Assembly (NCBI RefSeq): GCF_020099395.1
Contig: NZ_CP083590.1
Location: 3,720,001-3,784,000 of the forward strand
DNA length: 64,000 nucleotides
Reading direction: 5' to 3'
Source: Streptomyces mobaraensis
GTDB taxonomy: Bacteria; Actinomycetota; Actinomycetes; Streptomycetales; Streptomycetaceae
The notes below the pieces were generated by a model. The model did not search any database. It was not told the DNA's origin and was given only the letters and a program-made list of their open reading frames with translations. The translations under genes were made by a program, and so were the position numbers. Below, in pieces: positions 1-8,070 of this stretch (its first letter is position 1; every line of letters starts with the position of its first letter).

Positions 1-24
1 CCCGCTCGGCCGCGACGAGTTGTG

Positions 25-540
25 TCAGCGCGCAGCCCCCACCGACCCGGCCGGCCCCTCAAGTTCCTCCAGGAGCTCCCGCAACGTCTCGACGAACCGG
101 TCCCGCTTCTCCTCCGACAGCGGCCCCAGCAGGCGCCGTTCGGTCGCGAGGTGTTCCGGCAGCGCCCGGTCGATGAGTTCGCGCCCCTCGTCCGTCAGGG
201 AGACGCGGACGCCCCGCCCGTCCTCCTCGTTGGGCGTGCGGACCACCAGGCCGCGCCCCTCCAGGCGGTCGAGGCGCTGGCTGATCGCGCCGGAGGTCAC
301 CATTCCGGCCCGCATCAGCTCGGTCGGCGTCAGACGGTGCGGGGGCGCGCTGCGGCGCAGGGTGGCGAGGACGTCGAACGAGGCCCGGTCGAGGCCGTGG
401 GCGGCGAAGGTCCGCCCCAGCTCGGCGTCGACCACCCGCTTGAGCCGGCTCAGCCTGCCGAACACGGCCATGGGCGAGACGTCCAGGTCGGGCCGCTGGG
501 CGGCCCACTGTTCCAGCACGAGGTCGACGTGATCTGCCAC
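25..540 (-). CDS. MarR-family transcriptional regulator
   Basis: This 171-residue protein has the winged-helix layout of MarR regulators: a dimerisation helix at the N-terminus, a recognition region around TPTELMRAGMVTSGAISQRL, a wing containing NEEDGRGVRVSLTDEG, and a C-terminal dimerisation helix. MarR proteins usually repress neighbouring genes and are released by a small ligand. The start is GTG (538-540) with an AGGG stretch upstream. It is divergent from an EamA-type exporter, and the 87-bp gap holds a perfect 6-bp-arm palindrome, so control of the exporter and autorepression are the likely roles. The ligand cannot be inferred. Confidence 0.9.
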   Translation of the reverse strand: MADHVDLVLEQWAAQRPDLDVSPMAVFGRLSRLKRVVDAELGRTFAAHGLDRASFDVLATLRRSAPPHRLTPTELMRAGMVTSGAISQRLDRLEGRGLVVRTPNEEDGRGVRVSLTDEGRELIDRALPEHLATERRLLGPLSEEKRDRFVETLRELLEELEGPAGSVGAAR

Positions 541-598
541 CCATCCACCCTAGCAATGCCTTAGCGGTGAGGTAGATCACCCCTCGCCGACGATCAAG

Positions 599-618
599 TT
601 AGCTTAGCGATGAGCTAA
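599..618. promoter_or_regulatory. Putative MarR operator between the divergent genes
   Basis: TTAGCTTAGCGATGAGCTAA has perfect 6-bp inverted arms (TTAGCT/AGCTAA). A direct repeat CTTAGCGRTGAG occurs at 560-571 and again at 603-614 inside the palindrome. The element ends 9 bp before the GTG start of the exporter, where a bound repressor would block transcription or initiation. Assignment to the adjacent MarR protein is inference from position and symmetry. Confidence 0.55.
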
Positions 619-627
619 TTTATCTTC

Positions 628-1515
628 GTGCTAAGCAAACGACTGCGTGTCCTCCTCCTCACCGCGCTCGCGCCGGCCCTCTGGGGCACCACCTACTACG
701 TCACCACCGAATGGCTGCCCCCGGGCCGCCCGCTGCTGGCGGCGGTCCTGCGGGCGCTGCCCGCCGGCCTGTTCCTGGTGGCGCTCACCCGGCGGCTGCC
801 GCGCGGCGACTGGTGGTGGCGCGCGCTCGTCCTCGGCACGCTCAACATCGGCGCCTTCTTCGCCCTCCTCTTCGTCGCCGCGTACCGCCTCCCCGGCGGC
901 GTCGCCGCCACCGTCGGCTCCGTACAGCCGCTGATAGCCGCCCTCCTCTCCACCGGCCTCCTCGGCAAGCGGCTCACCACCCGCACCCTCGTCGCCGGAA
1001 TCGCGGGCGTCGCGGGCGTCGGCCTGCTCGTCCTCCGGGCCGAGGCGCGGCTGGACGGGGTCGGGGTCGCCGCCGCCCTGGGCGGAGCCCTCCTCATGGC
1101 GACGGGCGTGGTGCTCAGCAAGCGCTGGCCGTCCCCGGCGCCCCTCCTCGCCACCACCGGCTGGCAGCTGGTGGCCGGCGGCGTGCTCCTCGTCCCGGTC
1201 GCCCTGCTCGTCGAGGGCCTCCCGCCGGCCGGCCTGACCGCCGGGAACCTGGCGGGGTACGCCTACCTCTCCGCCGTCGGGACCGCGCTCGCCTACGCCC
1301 TGTGGTTCCGCGGCCTGCGCGAACTGCCCGCCACGGACGTGACGTTCCTCGGCCTGCTCAGCCCGCTCGTCGCCACGGCCATCGGCCTGATCGCCGTCGG
1401 GGAGCGGCTCACCGCCCTGCAGTCGCTGGGCGGCCTGATCGTCCTCGGCTCCCTCGTCGCGGCCCAGCTCCGCCCGTCGGCGGCCCGGCGCGAGGCCGCC
1501 GCCCCGACCCGCTGA
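628..1515 (+). CDS. EamA/DMT-family transporter
   Basis: This is a 295-residue membrane protein with about ten hydrophobic segments, arranged as two EamA repeats of five helices. That architecture is typical of drug/metabolite exporters of the RhaT/YdcZ/PecM type. Family cues include the N-terminal ALAPALWGTTYYVTTEWLP and, in the second repeat, FLGLLSPLVATAIGLIAVGERL. It would act in the cytoplasmic membrane as a secondary transporter; the substrate is unknown. The start is GTG at 628, immediately after the palindrome assigned to the divergent MarR regulator. Confidence 0.9.
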   Translation: MLSKRLRVLLLTALAPALWGTTYYVTTEWLPPGRPLLAAVLRALPAGLFLVALTRRLPRGDWWWRALVLGTLNIGAFFALLFVAAYRLPGGVAATVGSVQPLIAALLSTGLLGKRLTTRTLVAGIAGVAGVGLLVLRAEARLDGVGVAAALGGALLMATGVVLSKRWPSPAPLLATTGWQLVAGGVLLVPVALLVEGLPPAGLTAGNLAGYAYLSAVGTALAYALWFRGLRELPATDVTFLGLLSPLVATAIGLIAVGERLTALQSLGGLIVLGSLVAAQLRPSAARREAAAPTR

Positions 1516-1572
1516 TCCCCCTCCTCTTCACCGTCTTCAACGCCCTCAACGCCATTCACAAGGAGAATGACC

Positions 1573-2217
1573 ATGCGCATCACCATCTTCGGCGCGGCAG
1601 GCAACGCGGGAAGCACCATCGCGGCCGAGGCACTGGCCCGCGGTCACCAGGTCACCGCCGTGGTCCGGAACGCGGCCCGCTTCGACCGGCTGCCCGCGGC
1701 GGCCGCACACCGCACCGGCGACGCCGCCGATCCGGGCGACGTGGCACGGCTGGCGGCCGGCCAGGACATCGTGGTGAGCGCGGTCAGGCCCGCGCCGGGC
1801 CGCGAACACGACCTGGTCACCGCCACCAAGGCGCTGCTCGCCGGCGTCGCCGGAACCGGCGCCCGGCTGCTGGTCGTCGGCGGCGCCGGCAGCCTGACCG
1901 TGCCGGGCGGCGACGGCCGTACCGTCCTCGACGACCCCGCCTGGGTGCCGGATGCCTGGCGGCCGATCGCCCAGGCGAGCACGGAGCAGTTCGCCCTCGT
2001 CCGCGCCGCCGGCCCCGACGTCGAGTGGACGTACGTCAGCCCGCCGGCCCTGCTGGAGAACGGCGAGCGGACGGGCGGCTACCGCTCGGGCACCGACGAA
2101 CTGCTGGTCGACGCCGACGGCAACTCGGCGATCTCGTACCAGGACTTCGCGGTCGCCCTGCTGGACGAGGCCGAGCGGCCGAGGCACCGCGGGGCGCGGT
2201 TCACCGTGGCCTACTGA
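1573..2217 (+). CDS. NAD(P)H-binding NmrA-like oxidoreductase
   Basis: The 214-residue product opens with MRITIFGAAGNAG, an atypical-SDR dinucleotide-binding loop (GxxGxxG at residues 7-13), as in NmrA-like reductases and regulators. The YxxxK catalytic pair of classical SDRs is not evident, which fits the NmrA/YwnB type. The ATG at 1573 was chosen because AGGAGA (1561-1566) is correctly spaced from it, whereas the ATG at 1567 directly abuts that ribosome-binding site. The gene lies 57 bp after the exporter on the same strand and may be co-transcribed. Its substrate is unknown. Confidence 0.8.
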   Translation: MRITIFGAAGNAGSTIAAEALARGHQVTAVVRNAARFDRLPAAAAHRTGDAADPGDVARLAAGQDIVVSAVRPAPGREHDLVTATKALLAGVAGTGARLLVVGGAGSLTVPGGDGRTVLDDPAWVPDAWRPIAQASTEQFALVRAAGPDVEWTYVSPPALLENGERTGGYRSGTDELLVDADGNSAISYQDFAVALLDEAERPRHRGARFTVAY

Positions 2218-2267
2218 CCGCCCGGGAGCCGGCTCACCGTGGCGTACCGACCGCCCCGCGAGCCGGC
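2200..2267 (+). repeat. Imperfect tandem repeat at the end of the NmrA-like gene
   Basis: Positions 2200-2233, spanning the stop codon, are repeated with a few substitutions and one indel at 2233-2267. Both copies contain TCACCGTGGC followed by GACCGCCC and GAGCCGGC. The second copy is non-coding, so it looks like a decayed short duplication of the gene's 3' end. Confidence 0.7.
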
Positions 2268-2276
2268 TTCCGCCGG

Positions 2277-3062
2277 TCACAGCACCTTGACCGTCCCACC
2301 GTCGATCACGTAGTCCGCGCCGGAGACGTTGCCCGCCACGTCGGACAGCAGGAACGTGATCAGCGCCGCGACCTCCTCCGGCTCGGTGATCCGCCCGGTG
2401 GTGATGCCGAACGCCGCCGGCAGGCCCTGGAGAAAGGCGTCGTAGTCCTCGACCCCGGCGGCCTCCGCTATCTTCCCGCCGAAGCTCTCCGGCCCCGCCC
2501 AGATGCTGGTCCGGACGACGCCGGGGGACACGGTGTTGACGCGCACGCCCTGCGGGCCGAACTCCTCGTTGAGGGACTTCCCGAACGCGGTGAGCGCCGC
2601 CTTCGCCGCGCTGTAGGCGATGGGACCGGCCGAGGGGAGACGGGAGTTGACCGACGAGACGTTGACGATCGTCCCGCGGCGCTCGACGAGGCTGGGGAGG
2701 GCGAACCGGGAGACGCGTACGGCACTCATGAGGTTGAGGTCGAAGACGCCCCGCCACTGGTCGTCGTCCACGTCGAGGAAGCCGCCCGGCTCGACGTCGT
2801 CGCCGGCGCCGACGTTGTTGACCAGCAGGTCGATGCCGCCGAGGGCGGCGAGGGCCCGCTCCTCCAGGGTCCGTACGCCCTCGGGCGTGCCCAGGTCGGC
2901 GGAGACCGCCACGGCGCCCGTCTCGCGCAGCTCGGGAGTGATCGTCCGGGCCGCTCCGACCACGCGTACGCCCTCGGCGACCAGCGAACGGACGGTGGCC
3001 AGGCCGATGCCGCGGCTCGCGCCGGTGACGACGGCGGTCTTGCCGGTGAGGTGGAGATCCAT
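2277..3062 (-). CDS. Classical SDR-family oxidoreductase
   Basis: The 261-residue protein has all the marks of a classical short-chain dehydrogenase. It has the cofactor loop TGASRGIG (13-20), a core VNNVGAG (81-87), catalytic Ser at 136/137 (NVSSVNS), Tyr150 and Lys154 (YSAAK), and a C-terminal YVIDGGTVKVL typical of FabG-like members. Length is normal for the family. It reduces or oxidises a carbonyl/hydroxyl group using NAD(P)H; the substrate is unknown. It is convergent with the NmrA-like gene and lies downstream of the TetR gene on the same strand, so both may be read together. Confidence 0.9.
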   Translation of the reverse strand: MDLHLTGKTAVVTGASRGIGLATVRSLVAEGVRVVGAARTITPELRETGAVAVSADLGTPEGVRTLEERALAALGGIDLLVNNVGAGDDVEPGGFLDVDDDQWRGVFDLNLMSAVRVSRFALPSLVERRGTIVNVSSVNSRLPSAGPIAYSAAKAALTAFGKSLNEEFGPQGVRVNTVSPGVVRTSIWAGPESFGGKIAEAAGVEDYDAFLQGLPAAFGITTGRITEPEEVAALITFLLSDVAGNVSGADYVIDGGTVKVL

Positions 3063-3180
3063 GATGTCCTCGCCATTCTTGAATTAGAGGTACAAAAAGA
3101 GGTCAGAAAAAGGGCGGGAAAGGGCCCCGGACGACCGGCGCGAAGTCGAGCGAACGCGCCGGGGCCGCCGGGGCCGCCCG

Positions 3181-3759
3181 TCAGAGTCCGTCGATCACAG
3201 CGTCGATCACGCGGTCCAGCCGTTCCGGACCGTCCGCGACCCGGGCCATGAGCCGCAGGCCGATCACCGTGTTCAACAGCAGACTCCCGACGCCCCGGGC
3301 GTCCCGGCCGGCAGCGATCTCCCCCGTCCGCTGCCCCTTCTCGATCAGGGCACGGAAAGCGTCCTCGGTGCGGTCGAACATGCGCCGGACGAGCGCGACG
3401 GCCTCTTCGTCCCTGCCGCCCAGTTCGGCCGCCGTGTTGACGGCCATGCAGCCGCGGCGGCCGGGATCGGCGAGATCCATTTCGGCGAGCAGACGCAGCG
3501 TCCGGCGCAGCAGCTCCTTGACCGGACCGTCAGCCTCCAGCAGCTCGACGAGCGCGAGCGCCTGGCCGTCGCGGTACCGGCACAGCGCCCGCTCGAACAA
3601 CTCCCGTTTGCTGCCGAAGGTGTTGTAGAGGCTGCCCTTGCCGATGCCGAGCGCGTCGACCAGGTCCTGGGGCGTGGTGGCGGCGTACCCCTTGCTCCAG
3701 AACACCTCCATGGCCCGCTCGACGGCGAGGTCCGGATCGAACTGCTTCGGCCTTCCCAT
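3181..3759 (-). CDS. TetR/AcrR-family transcriptional regulator
   Basis: The product has 192 residues. An N-terminal TetR helix-turn-helix (GRPKQFDPDLAVERAMEVFW, then ATTPQDLVDALGIGKGSLYN) is followed by a helical ligand/dimer domain. Cysteine and length features resemble the C-terminal domain common in regulators of oxidoreductases. The ATG at 3759 was chosen over one at 3789 because the longer version would place a perfect palindrome (3781-3796) inside the coding sequence. The gene is divergent from a quinone-oxidoreductase-like gene, and a second, longer inverted repeat sits in the gap, the usual layout of a TetR repressor and its target. Confidence 0.92.
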   Translation of the reverse strand: MGRPKQFDPDLAVERAMEVFWSKGYAATTPQDLVDALGIGKGSLYNTFGSKRELFERALCRYRDGQALALVELLEADGPVKELLRRTLRLLAEMDLADPGRRGCMAVNTAAELGGRDEEAVALVRRMFDRTEDAFRALIEKGQRTGEIAAGRDARGVGSLLLNTVIGLRLMARVADGPERLDRVIDAVIDGL

Positions 3760-3780
3760 GATCGATAACCTACCGCTTTC

Positions 3781-3796
3781 TTGACCCACAGGTCAA
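3781..3796. promoter_or_regulatory. Palindrome upstream of the tetR-type gene
   Basis: TTGACC-CACA-GGTCAA is a perfect inverted repeat with 6-bp arms, 21 bp upstream of the regulator's preferred ATG on the minus strand. It may be an autoregulatory operator. Confidence 0.5.
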
Positions 3797-3827
3797 TAAC
3801 TACGCCTCCCACTCTGAGGCCGAAGAC

Positions 3828-3855
3828 CTAACCGTTCCAAAACACTAACGGTTAG
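3828..3855. promoter_or_regulatory. Putative TetR operator for the divergent oxidoreductase gene
   Basis: Perfect 9-bp arms CTAACCGTT and AACGGTTAG are separated by 10 bp, ending 15 bp before the ATG of the oxidoreductase at 3871. The symmetry and 28-bp span match typical TetR-family operators. Assignment to the neighbouring TetR protein is inference. Confidence 0.65.
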
Positions 3856-3870
3856 TCTTACGTTCCCGGC

Positions 3871-4764
3871 ATGAAGAAAGTGAGCTTCGCCGAATTCGGC
3901 GGTCCCGAGGTGCTCCGACTCATCGACGCCGAGGAGCCCCACGCGGGCCCCGGCCACCTACGCGTCGCCGTGCGGGCGGCGGGCGTGAACCCCGTCGACT
4001 GGCGGATCCGGGAAGGCCAGTTCCGGAAGACCCGTCCGGTCGAACTGCCCGCCGGGGTGGGACAGGACGCCGCCGGAGTGGTGGACGAGGTCGGTGAGGG
4101 CGTCGAAGGGGTCGAGGTCGGCGACCTCGTGTTCGGGCGGGGCTCCGGCACGTACGCCGAGTACGCCGTGCTGTCGGCCTGGGCCCGGATGCCCGAGGGC
4201 CTGACCTTCGAGGAGGCCGCCGGCTACCCCTCCGTCGTGGAGACCGCGCTGCGCGTCGTCCGCGAGTCCGGAGTGCGGCCCGGGCAGACACTGCTGGTCA
4301 GCGGCGCGTCAGGGGGCGTCGGATCGGCGGTGCTGCAGATCGCCCGCGACCGCGGCATCACGGTGATCGGCACGGCCGGGGCCGCGAACCAGGACTACCT
4401 GCGCGGCCTGGGCGCTCTCGCCACGACCTACGACGAGGGCTGGACCGACCGGGTCCGGCGGCTCGGCCGCGTCGACGCGGCGCTCGACCTGGCAGGCTCG
4501 GGCGTGATCCGCGAGCTCGTCGAACTGACCGGGGATCCGCGGAAGGTCGTCTCCATCGCCGATCTCGGCGCGCCGGACCACGGGGCCCGGTTCTCCGGCG
4601 TGACCGGTGACGTACCGCGGGCCCTCGCCGAGGCCGTCGACCTCATCTCCCGCGGAAGGCTCCACATCCCGGTCGAGAAGACGTACGCGCTCGCCGACGC
4701 CGCCACCGCCCACGTCGACAGCCGGGCCGGCCATGCGCGCGGCCGCCGCGTCCTGATCATCTGA
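3871..4764 (+). CDS. Zinc-independent MDR-family NADPH:quinone-type oxidoreductase
   Basis: The 297-residue product belongs to the medium-chain dehydrogenase/reductase superfamily. It has a GroES-like N-terminal fold (MKKVSFAEFGGPEVL, VNPVDWRIREGQF, VGQDAAGVVDEVG) and a Rossmann domain with SGASGGVGSAVLQIA near residues 144-158. The zinc-ligand cysteines of alcohol dehydrogenases are absent, which fits quinone or enone reductases (QOR class). It sits behind a TetR-type operator, so induction by an electrophile or xenobiotic is plausible. The exact substrate is unknown. Confidence 0.88.
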   Translation: MKKVSFAEFGGPEVLRLIDAEEPHAGPGHLRVAVRAAGVNPVDWRIREGQFRKTRPVELPAGVGQDAAGVVDEVGEGVEGVEVGDLVFGRGSGTYAEYAVLSAWARMPEGLTFEEAAGYPSVVETALRVVRESGVRPGQTLLVSGASGGVGSAVLQIARDRGITVIGTAGAANQDYLRGLGALATTYDEGWTDRVRRLGRVDAALDLAGSGVIRELVELTGDPRKVVSIADLGAPDHGARFSGVTGDVPRALAEAVDLISRGRLHIPVEKTYALADAATAHVDSRAGHARGRRVLII

Positions 4765-4852
4765 CCCCTCACCCTCACCTCTCGCCCCTCACCCCCTCGT
4801 CCACCGCACGTCCCGGTGATCCGCCCCCTGCCCCCGCCCCCCAAGGAGCCCC

Positions 4853-5986
4853 ATGCGCACTCCCGTCACGATCATCGGCGCCGGCCTCGGCGGCCTCGTC
4901 CTGGCCCGCGTCCTGTACCTCCACGGCATCCCGGTCACGGTCCACGAGGCGGACCCCTCCCCCACGGCGCGCCCGCAGGGCGGGATGCTCGACATCCACG
5001 ATCACAGCGGCCGACTAGCCCTGGAGGCGGCCGAGTTGACGGACGCGTTCCGCGCTCTCGTCCTGCCCGGCCGGCAAGCGATACGGCTCCTCGACCGGAA
5101 CGGAACCATCCTGTTCGAGAAGGGCGACGACGGCACGGGCGGAAGCCCCGAGGTGCAACGCGGCGAGCTGCGACGGCTCCTGCTCGACGCGCTCCCGGCC
5201 GGTACCGTCCGCTGGGGCCGCAAGGCCACCGGCGTCCGCGCCCTGCCCGGGGGCCGTCACGAGGTGACCTTCGCCGACGGCACGACCACCGTCGCGAGCC
5301 TCCTGGTGGGAGCGGACGGCGCCTGGTCACGCGTCCGCCCGCTGCTCTCGGAGGCCGTACCGGAATACGTCGGCCGGTCCGTCGTCGAGACCTCCCTGCA
5401 CGACGCCGACACCCGGCACCCGGCCACCGCGAAGGCGGTCGGCGGCGGGACGCTCGTCGCGCTCGACCCCGACCGCAACGGGAGGTGGCTGGTGGCCCAC
5501 CGGGAGAAGGGCGGGACCCTCCGCGCGTACATCACCGCACCCGGCCCGCGGAACCGGTTCGCCGGCACGGGTCCCACCGACCCCGCCCACGCCGCCACGA
5601 TCCTCGCCCGCCTCGCCGCTGAGTACGCCGGCTGGGCCCCGGAACTCACCGCCCTGATCACCGCCGGCGACACCGCCCCGGCCCTGCGCCCCCTGTACGA
5701 CCTGCCGGCCGGGCACCGCTGGGACCGGGTGCCGGGCGTGACCCTGCTCGGCGACGCCGCCCATCTCTCCGTCCCCAACGGGGAAGGCGCCAACCTGGCC
5801 ATGCTCGACGGCGCCGAACTCGGCAAGGCCCTCGCCGCACACCCCGACGACGTCGAGACCGCCCTCACCGTGTACGAGCGGGCCCTGTTCCCCCGCGGCA
5901 CCGAGGCCGCCGCCGTGTCCGGCCGCAACCCCAGCCCGGAGGAGCTGATCACCTTCTTCACCCGAAACGGACAGGCCGGCGGGTGA
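4853..5986 (+). CDS. TetX-like FAD-dependent monooxygenase
   Basis: The 377-residue class A flavoprotein hydroxylase starts after a good AAGGAG site. It shows the FAD dinucleotide motif GAGLGG (9-14) and the second FAD motif LLGDAAH (Gly300, Asp301). It also shows features reminiscent of TetX tetracycline monooxygenases: a GGMLDIHDHSG segment where TetX has GGTLDLHKGSG, an N/G-rich loop after the GD motif, and a final helix (SPEELITFF). There is no C-terminal thioredoxin-like domain. It would hydroxylate a small aromatic or polyketide-like molecule with NADPH and O2. Activity on tetracyclines is only a hypothesis from similarity recalled from memory. Confidence 0.85.
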   Translation: MRTPVTIIGAGLGGLVLARVLYLHGIPVTVHEADPSPTARPQGGMLDIHDHSGRLALEAAELTDAFRALVLPGRQAIRLLDRNGTILFEKGDDGTGGSPEVQRGELRRLLLDALPAGTVRWGRKATGVRALPGGRHEVTFADGTTTVASLLVGADGAWSRVRPLLSEAVPEYVGRSVVETSLHDADTRHPATAKAVGGGTLVALDPDRNGRWLVAHREKGGTLRAYITAPGPRNRFAGTGPTDPAHAATILARLAAEYAGWAPELTALITAGDTAPALRPLYDLPAGHRWDRVPGVTLLGDAAHLSVPNGEGANLAMLDGAELGKALAAHPDDVETALTVYERALFPRGTEAAAVSGRNPSPEELITFFTRNGQAGG

Positions 5987-6056
5987 GACCCGAGACCCCG
6001 CCGGCGCATGGAGGTTCTCACCTCCGGTGCCACATGCCGGCGTTGTGGCCTGGGCG

Positions 6057-6452
6057 TCACAAACCCGCTTCGGCACCCGTCCGTTCCACCCACTCCCGCA
6101 CGGATACCGCTCGCTCGATACGGCTGGCGATGTCCTTCTTGGACGCCGTGTCCAGGGTCTCCGGAATCTGCTCGAAGGTGTCGGGAAGGACGTCGGGCAG
6201 ACCCAGGACCTGTTCGCCGGTCCTGACGGTCAGCAGCTGCTGGCACCGCCACTGCGGCGGCACCTCGGGACGGTGCGTGAGCCTCTGCACGAGCGTCGGG
6301 AACAGGTAGTGCGTCGCCTCCGCGGCGAGGTGCTCCTGGAGCCAGCCGACCGGGAGGCGCTGGCTGAAACCGTGCGTGGCGGCCTCCTGGGCCAAGTCCA
6401 GGAGACGCGCCGTGTCGACGGCACGGACGGTGCGGGGAAGTGTCGGGGTCAT
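6057..6452 (-). CDS. Conserved hypothetical protein
   Basis: The 131-residue protein is not recognised. It is soluble and mostly helical in character, with several charged/hydrophobic heptad-like stretches (LDLAQEAATHGF, ASRIERAVSVREWVER). No signal peptide, membrane segment or metal-binding motif is visible. The ATG at 6450-6452 was chosen because the sequence further upstream in this frame is only the antisense of dnaB and its downstream spacer. It lies between the accessory cluster and dnaB, 112 bp beyond the dnaB stop codon on the same strand, and could be read from dnaB transcripts. Confidence 0.55.
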   Translation of the reverse strand: MTPTLPRTVRAVDTARLLDLAQEAATHGFSQRLPVGWLQEHLAAEATHYLFPTLVQRLTHRPEVPPQWRCQQLLTVRTGEQVLGLPDVLPDTFEQIPETLDTASKKDIASRIERAVSVREWVERTGAEAGL

Positions 6453-6564
6453 CTCGCGATGATGCCAAGAAGCCCGTGCGGCGCCGAGAGGTCGGCTGGG
6501 CCGGGATCGCGATCCGCCGACGGGCGGGGCCGACACGGAATCCGGGACCCCGCAGCGCCGCCCG

Positions 6565-8070
6565 TCAGGTCTGCGCCATGTCCACGAACCGCGAGTAGTG
6601 GCCCTGGAAGGCCACGGTGATCGTCGCCGTGGGGCCGTTTCGGTGCTTGCCGACGATGATGTCGGCCTCGCCCGCGCGCGGGGACTCCTTCTCGTAGGCG
6701 TCCTCGCGGTGCAGCAGGATGACCATGTCGGCGTCCTGCTCGATGGAGCCGGACTCACGGAGGTCGGAGACCATCGGCTTCTTGTCGGTGCGCTGCTCGG
6801 GCCCACGGTTCAGCTGGGACAGGGCGATCACCGGGAGCTCCAGCTCCTTGGCGAGGAGCTTGAGGTTCCGGGACATGTCCGAGACCTCCTGCTGGCGGCT
6901 CTCGGCCCGGCGGGAGCCGCCGGACTGCATCAGCTGGAGGTAGTCGATGATGACCAGCTTGAGGTCCTGGCGCTGCTTCAGGCGGCGGCACTTGGCCCGG
7001 ATCTCCATCATCGACAGGTTCGGCGAGTCGTCGATGAACAGCGGGGCCTGGGAGACGTCCGGCATGCGGCGGGCGAGCCGCGTCCAGTCCTCGTCCGTCA
7101 TGGCGCCGGAGCGCATGTGGTGCAGCGCCACCCGCGCCTCGGCGGACAGCAGGCGCATGGCGATCTCGTTGCGCCCCATTTCGAGCGAGAAGATCACGCT
7201 CGGCATGTTGTGCTTGATGGAGCAGGCCCGGGCGAAGTCCAGCGCCAGGGTCGACTTTCCCATCGCGGGACGGGCGGCGATGACGATCATCTGGCCGGGG
7301 TGGAGGCCGTTGGTCAGCGCGTCGAGGTCGGTGAAGCCGGTGGGGACGCCGGACATCTGGCCGCTGCGCGAGCCGATGGCCTCGATCTCGTCGAGCGCGC
7401 CCTCCATGATGTCGCCCAGCGGGAGGTAGTCCTCGCTGGTCCGCTGCTCGGTGACCGCGTAGATCTCGGCCTGCGCGCTGTTGACGATGTCGTCCACGTC
7501 ACCGTCGGCCGCATAACCCATTTGGGTGATGCGGGTGCCCGCCTCGACCAGCCGCCGCAGGACCGCCCGTTCATGGACGATCTCGGCGTAGTACTCGGCG
7601 TTGGCGGCGGTGGGGACCGTCTGGACCAGGGTGTGCAGATAGGCCGCGCCGCCGACGCGCGCGATCTCGCCGCGCTTGGTGAGCTCGGCGGCGACGGTGA
7701 TCGGGTCGGCCGGCTCGCCCTTCGCGTAGAGGTCGAGGATGGCCTGGTAGACGGTCTCGTGGGCGGGCCGGTAGAAGTCGTGGCCCTTGAGGATCTCGAC
7801 GACGTCGGCGATGGCGTCCTTGGACAGCAGCATGCCGCCCAGCACCGACTGCTCGGCGTCCAGGTCCTGCGGCGGGACGCGCTCGAAACCGCTTCCCTGG
7901 GACCCCTGAGAACCGCGCTCGCCCTGCGAGCCCTGCCAGTCGCCGCCCTCGTCCCCGTCGCGCCGCTCGCCACGGCCCTTGCCGTCGGTCCTGCGGGAGC
8001 GGGGGAACGGCAGCCGGTCGCCCGGCCCCTCATCGCCCCACGGGCCGTCCATGGGCTCATGGACGCTCAC
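6565..8070 (-). CDS. dnaB: Replicative DNA helicase DnaB
   Basis: The 501-residue hexameric 5'-3' helicase unwinds DNA ahead of the replisome. An N-terminal disordered tail (residues 1-66) rich in Gly, Gln and Arg precedes the DnaB N-domain (about 67-185). The RecA-like motor follows, with Walker A RPAMGKST (267-274), Walker B LVIIDYLQLM (372-381) and an arginine-finger region near the C-terminus. No intein interrupts the gene. The GTG start (8068-8070) has a strong GGAGGAGG seven bases upstream; the open frame extends further but without a better site. DnaA-box-like sequences occupy the upstream spacer. Confidence 0.97.
   Translation of the reverse strand: MSVHEPMDGPWGDEGPGDRLPFPRSRRTDGKGRGERRDGDEGGDWQGSQGERGSQGSQGSGFERVPPQDLDAEQSVLGGMLLSKDAIADVVEILKGHDFYRPAHETVYQAILDLYAKGEPADPITVAAELTKRGEIARVGGAAYLHTLVQTVPTAANAEYYAEIVHERAVLRRLVEAGTRITQMGYAADGDVDDIVNSAQAEIYAVTEQRTSEDYLPLGDIMEGALDEIEAIGSRSGQMSGVPTGFTDLDALTNGLHPGQMIVIAARPAMGKSTLALDFARACSIKHNMPSVIFSLEMGRNEIAMRLLSAEARVALHHMRSGAMTDEDWTRLARRMPDVSQAPLFIDDSPNLSMMEIRAKCRRLKQRQDLKLVIIDYLQLMQSGGSRRAESRQQEVSDMSRNLKLLAKELELPVIALSQLNRGPEQRTDKKPMVSDLRESGSIEQDADMVILLHREDAYEKESPRAGEADIIVGKHRNGPTATITVAFQGHYSRFVDMAQT

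Noticed and set aside
711..3251. Very long plus-strand open frame through the EamA, NmrA and SDR region
   Set aside because: It is an Arg/Pro/Gly-rich out-of-frame reading of GC-rich genes, with no domain and in conflict with clear genes.
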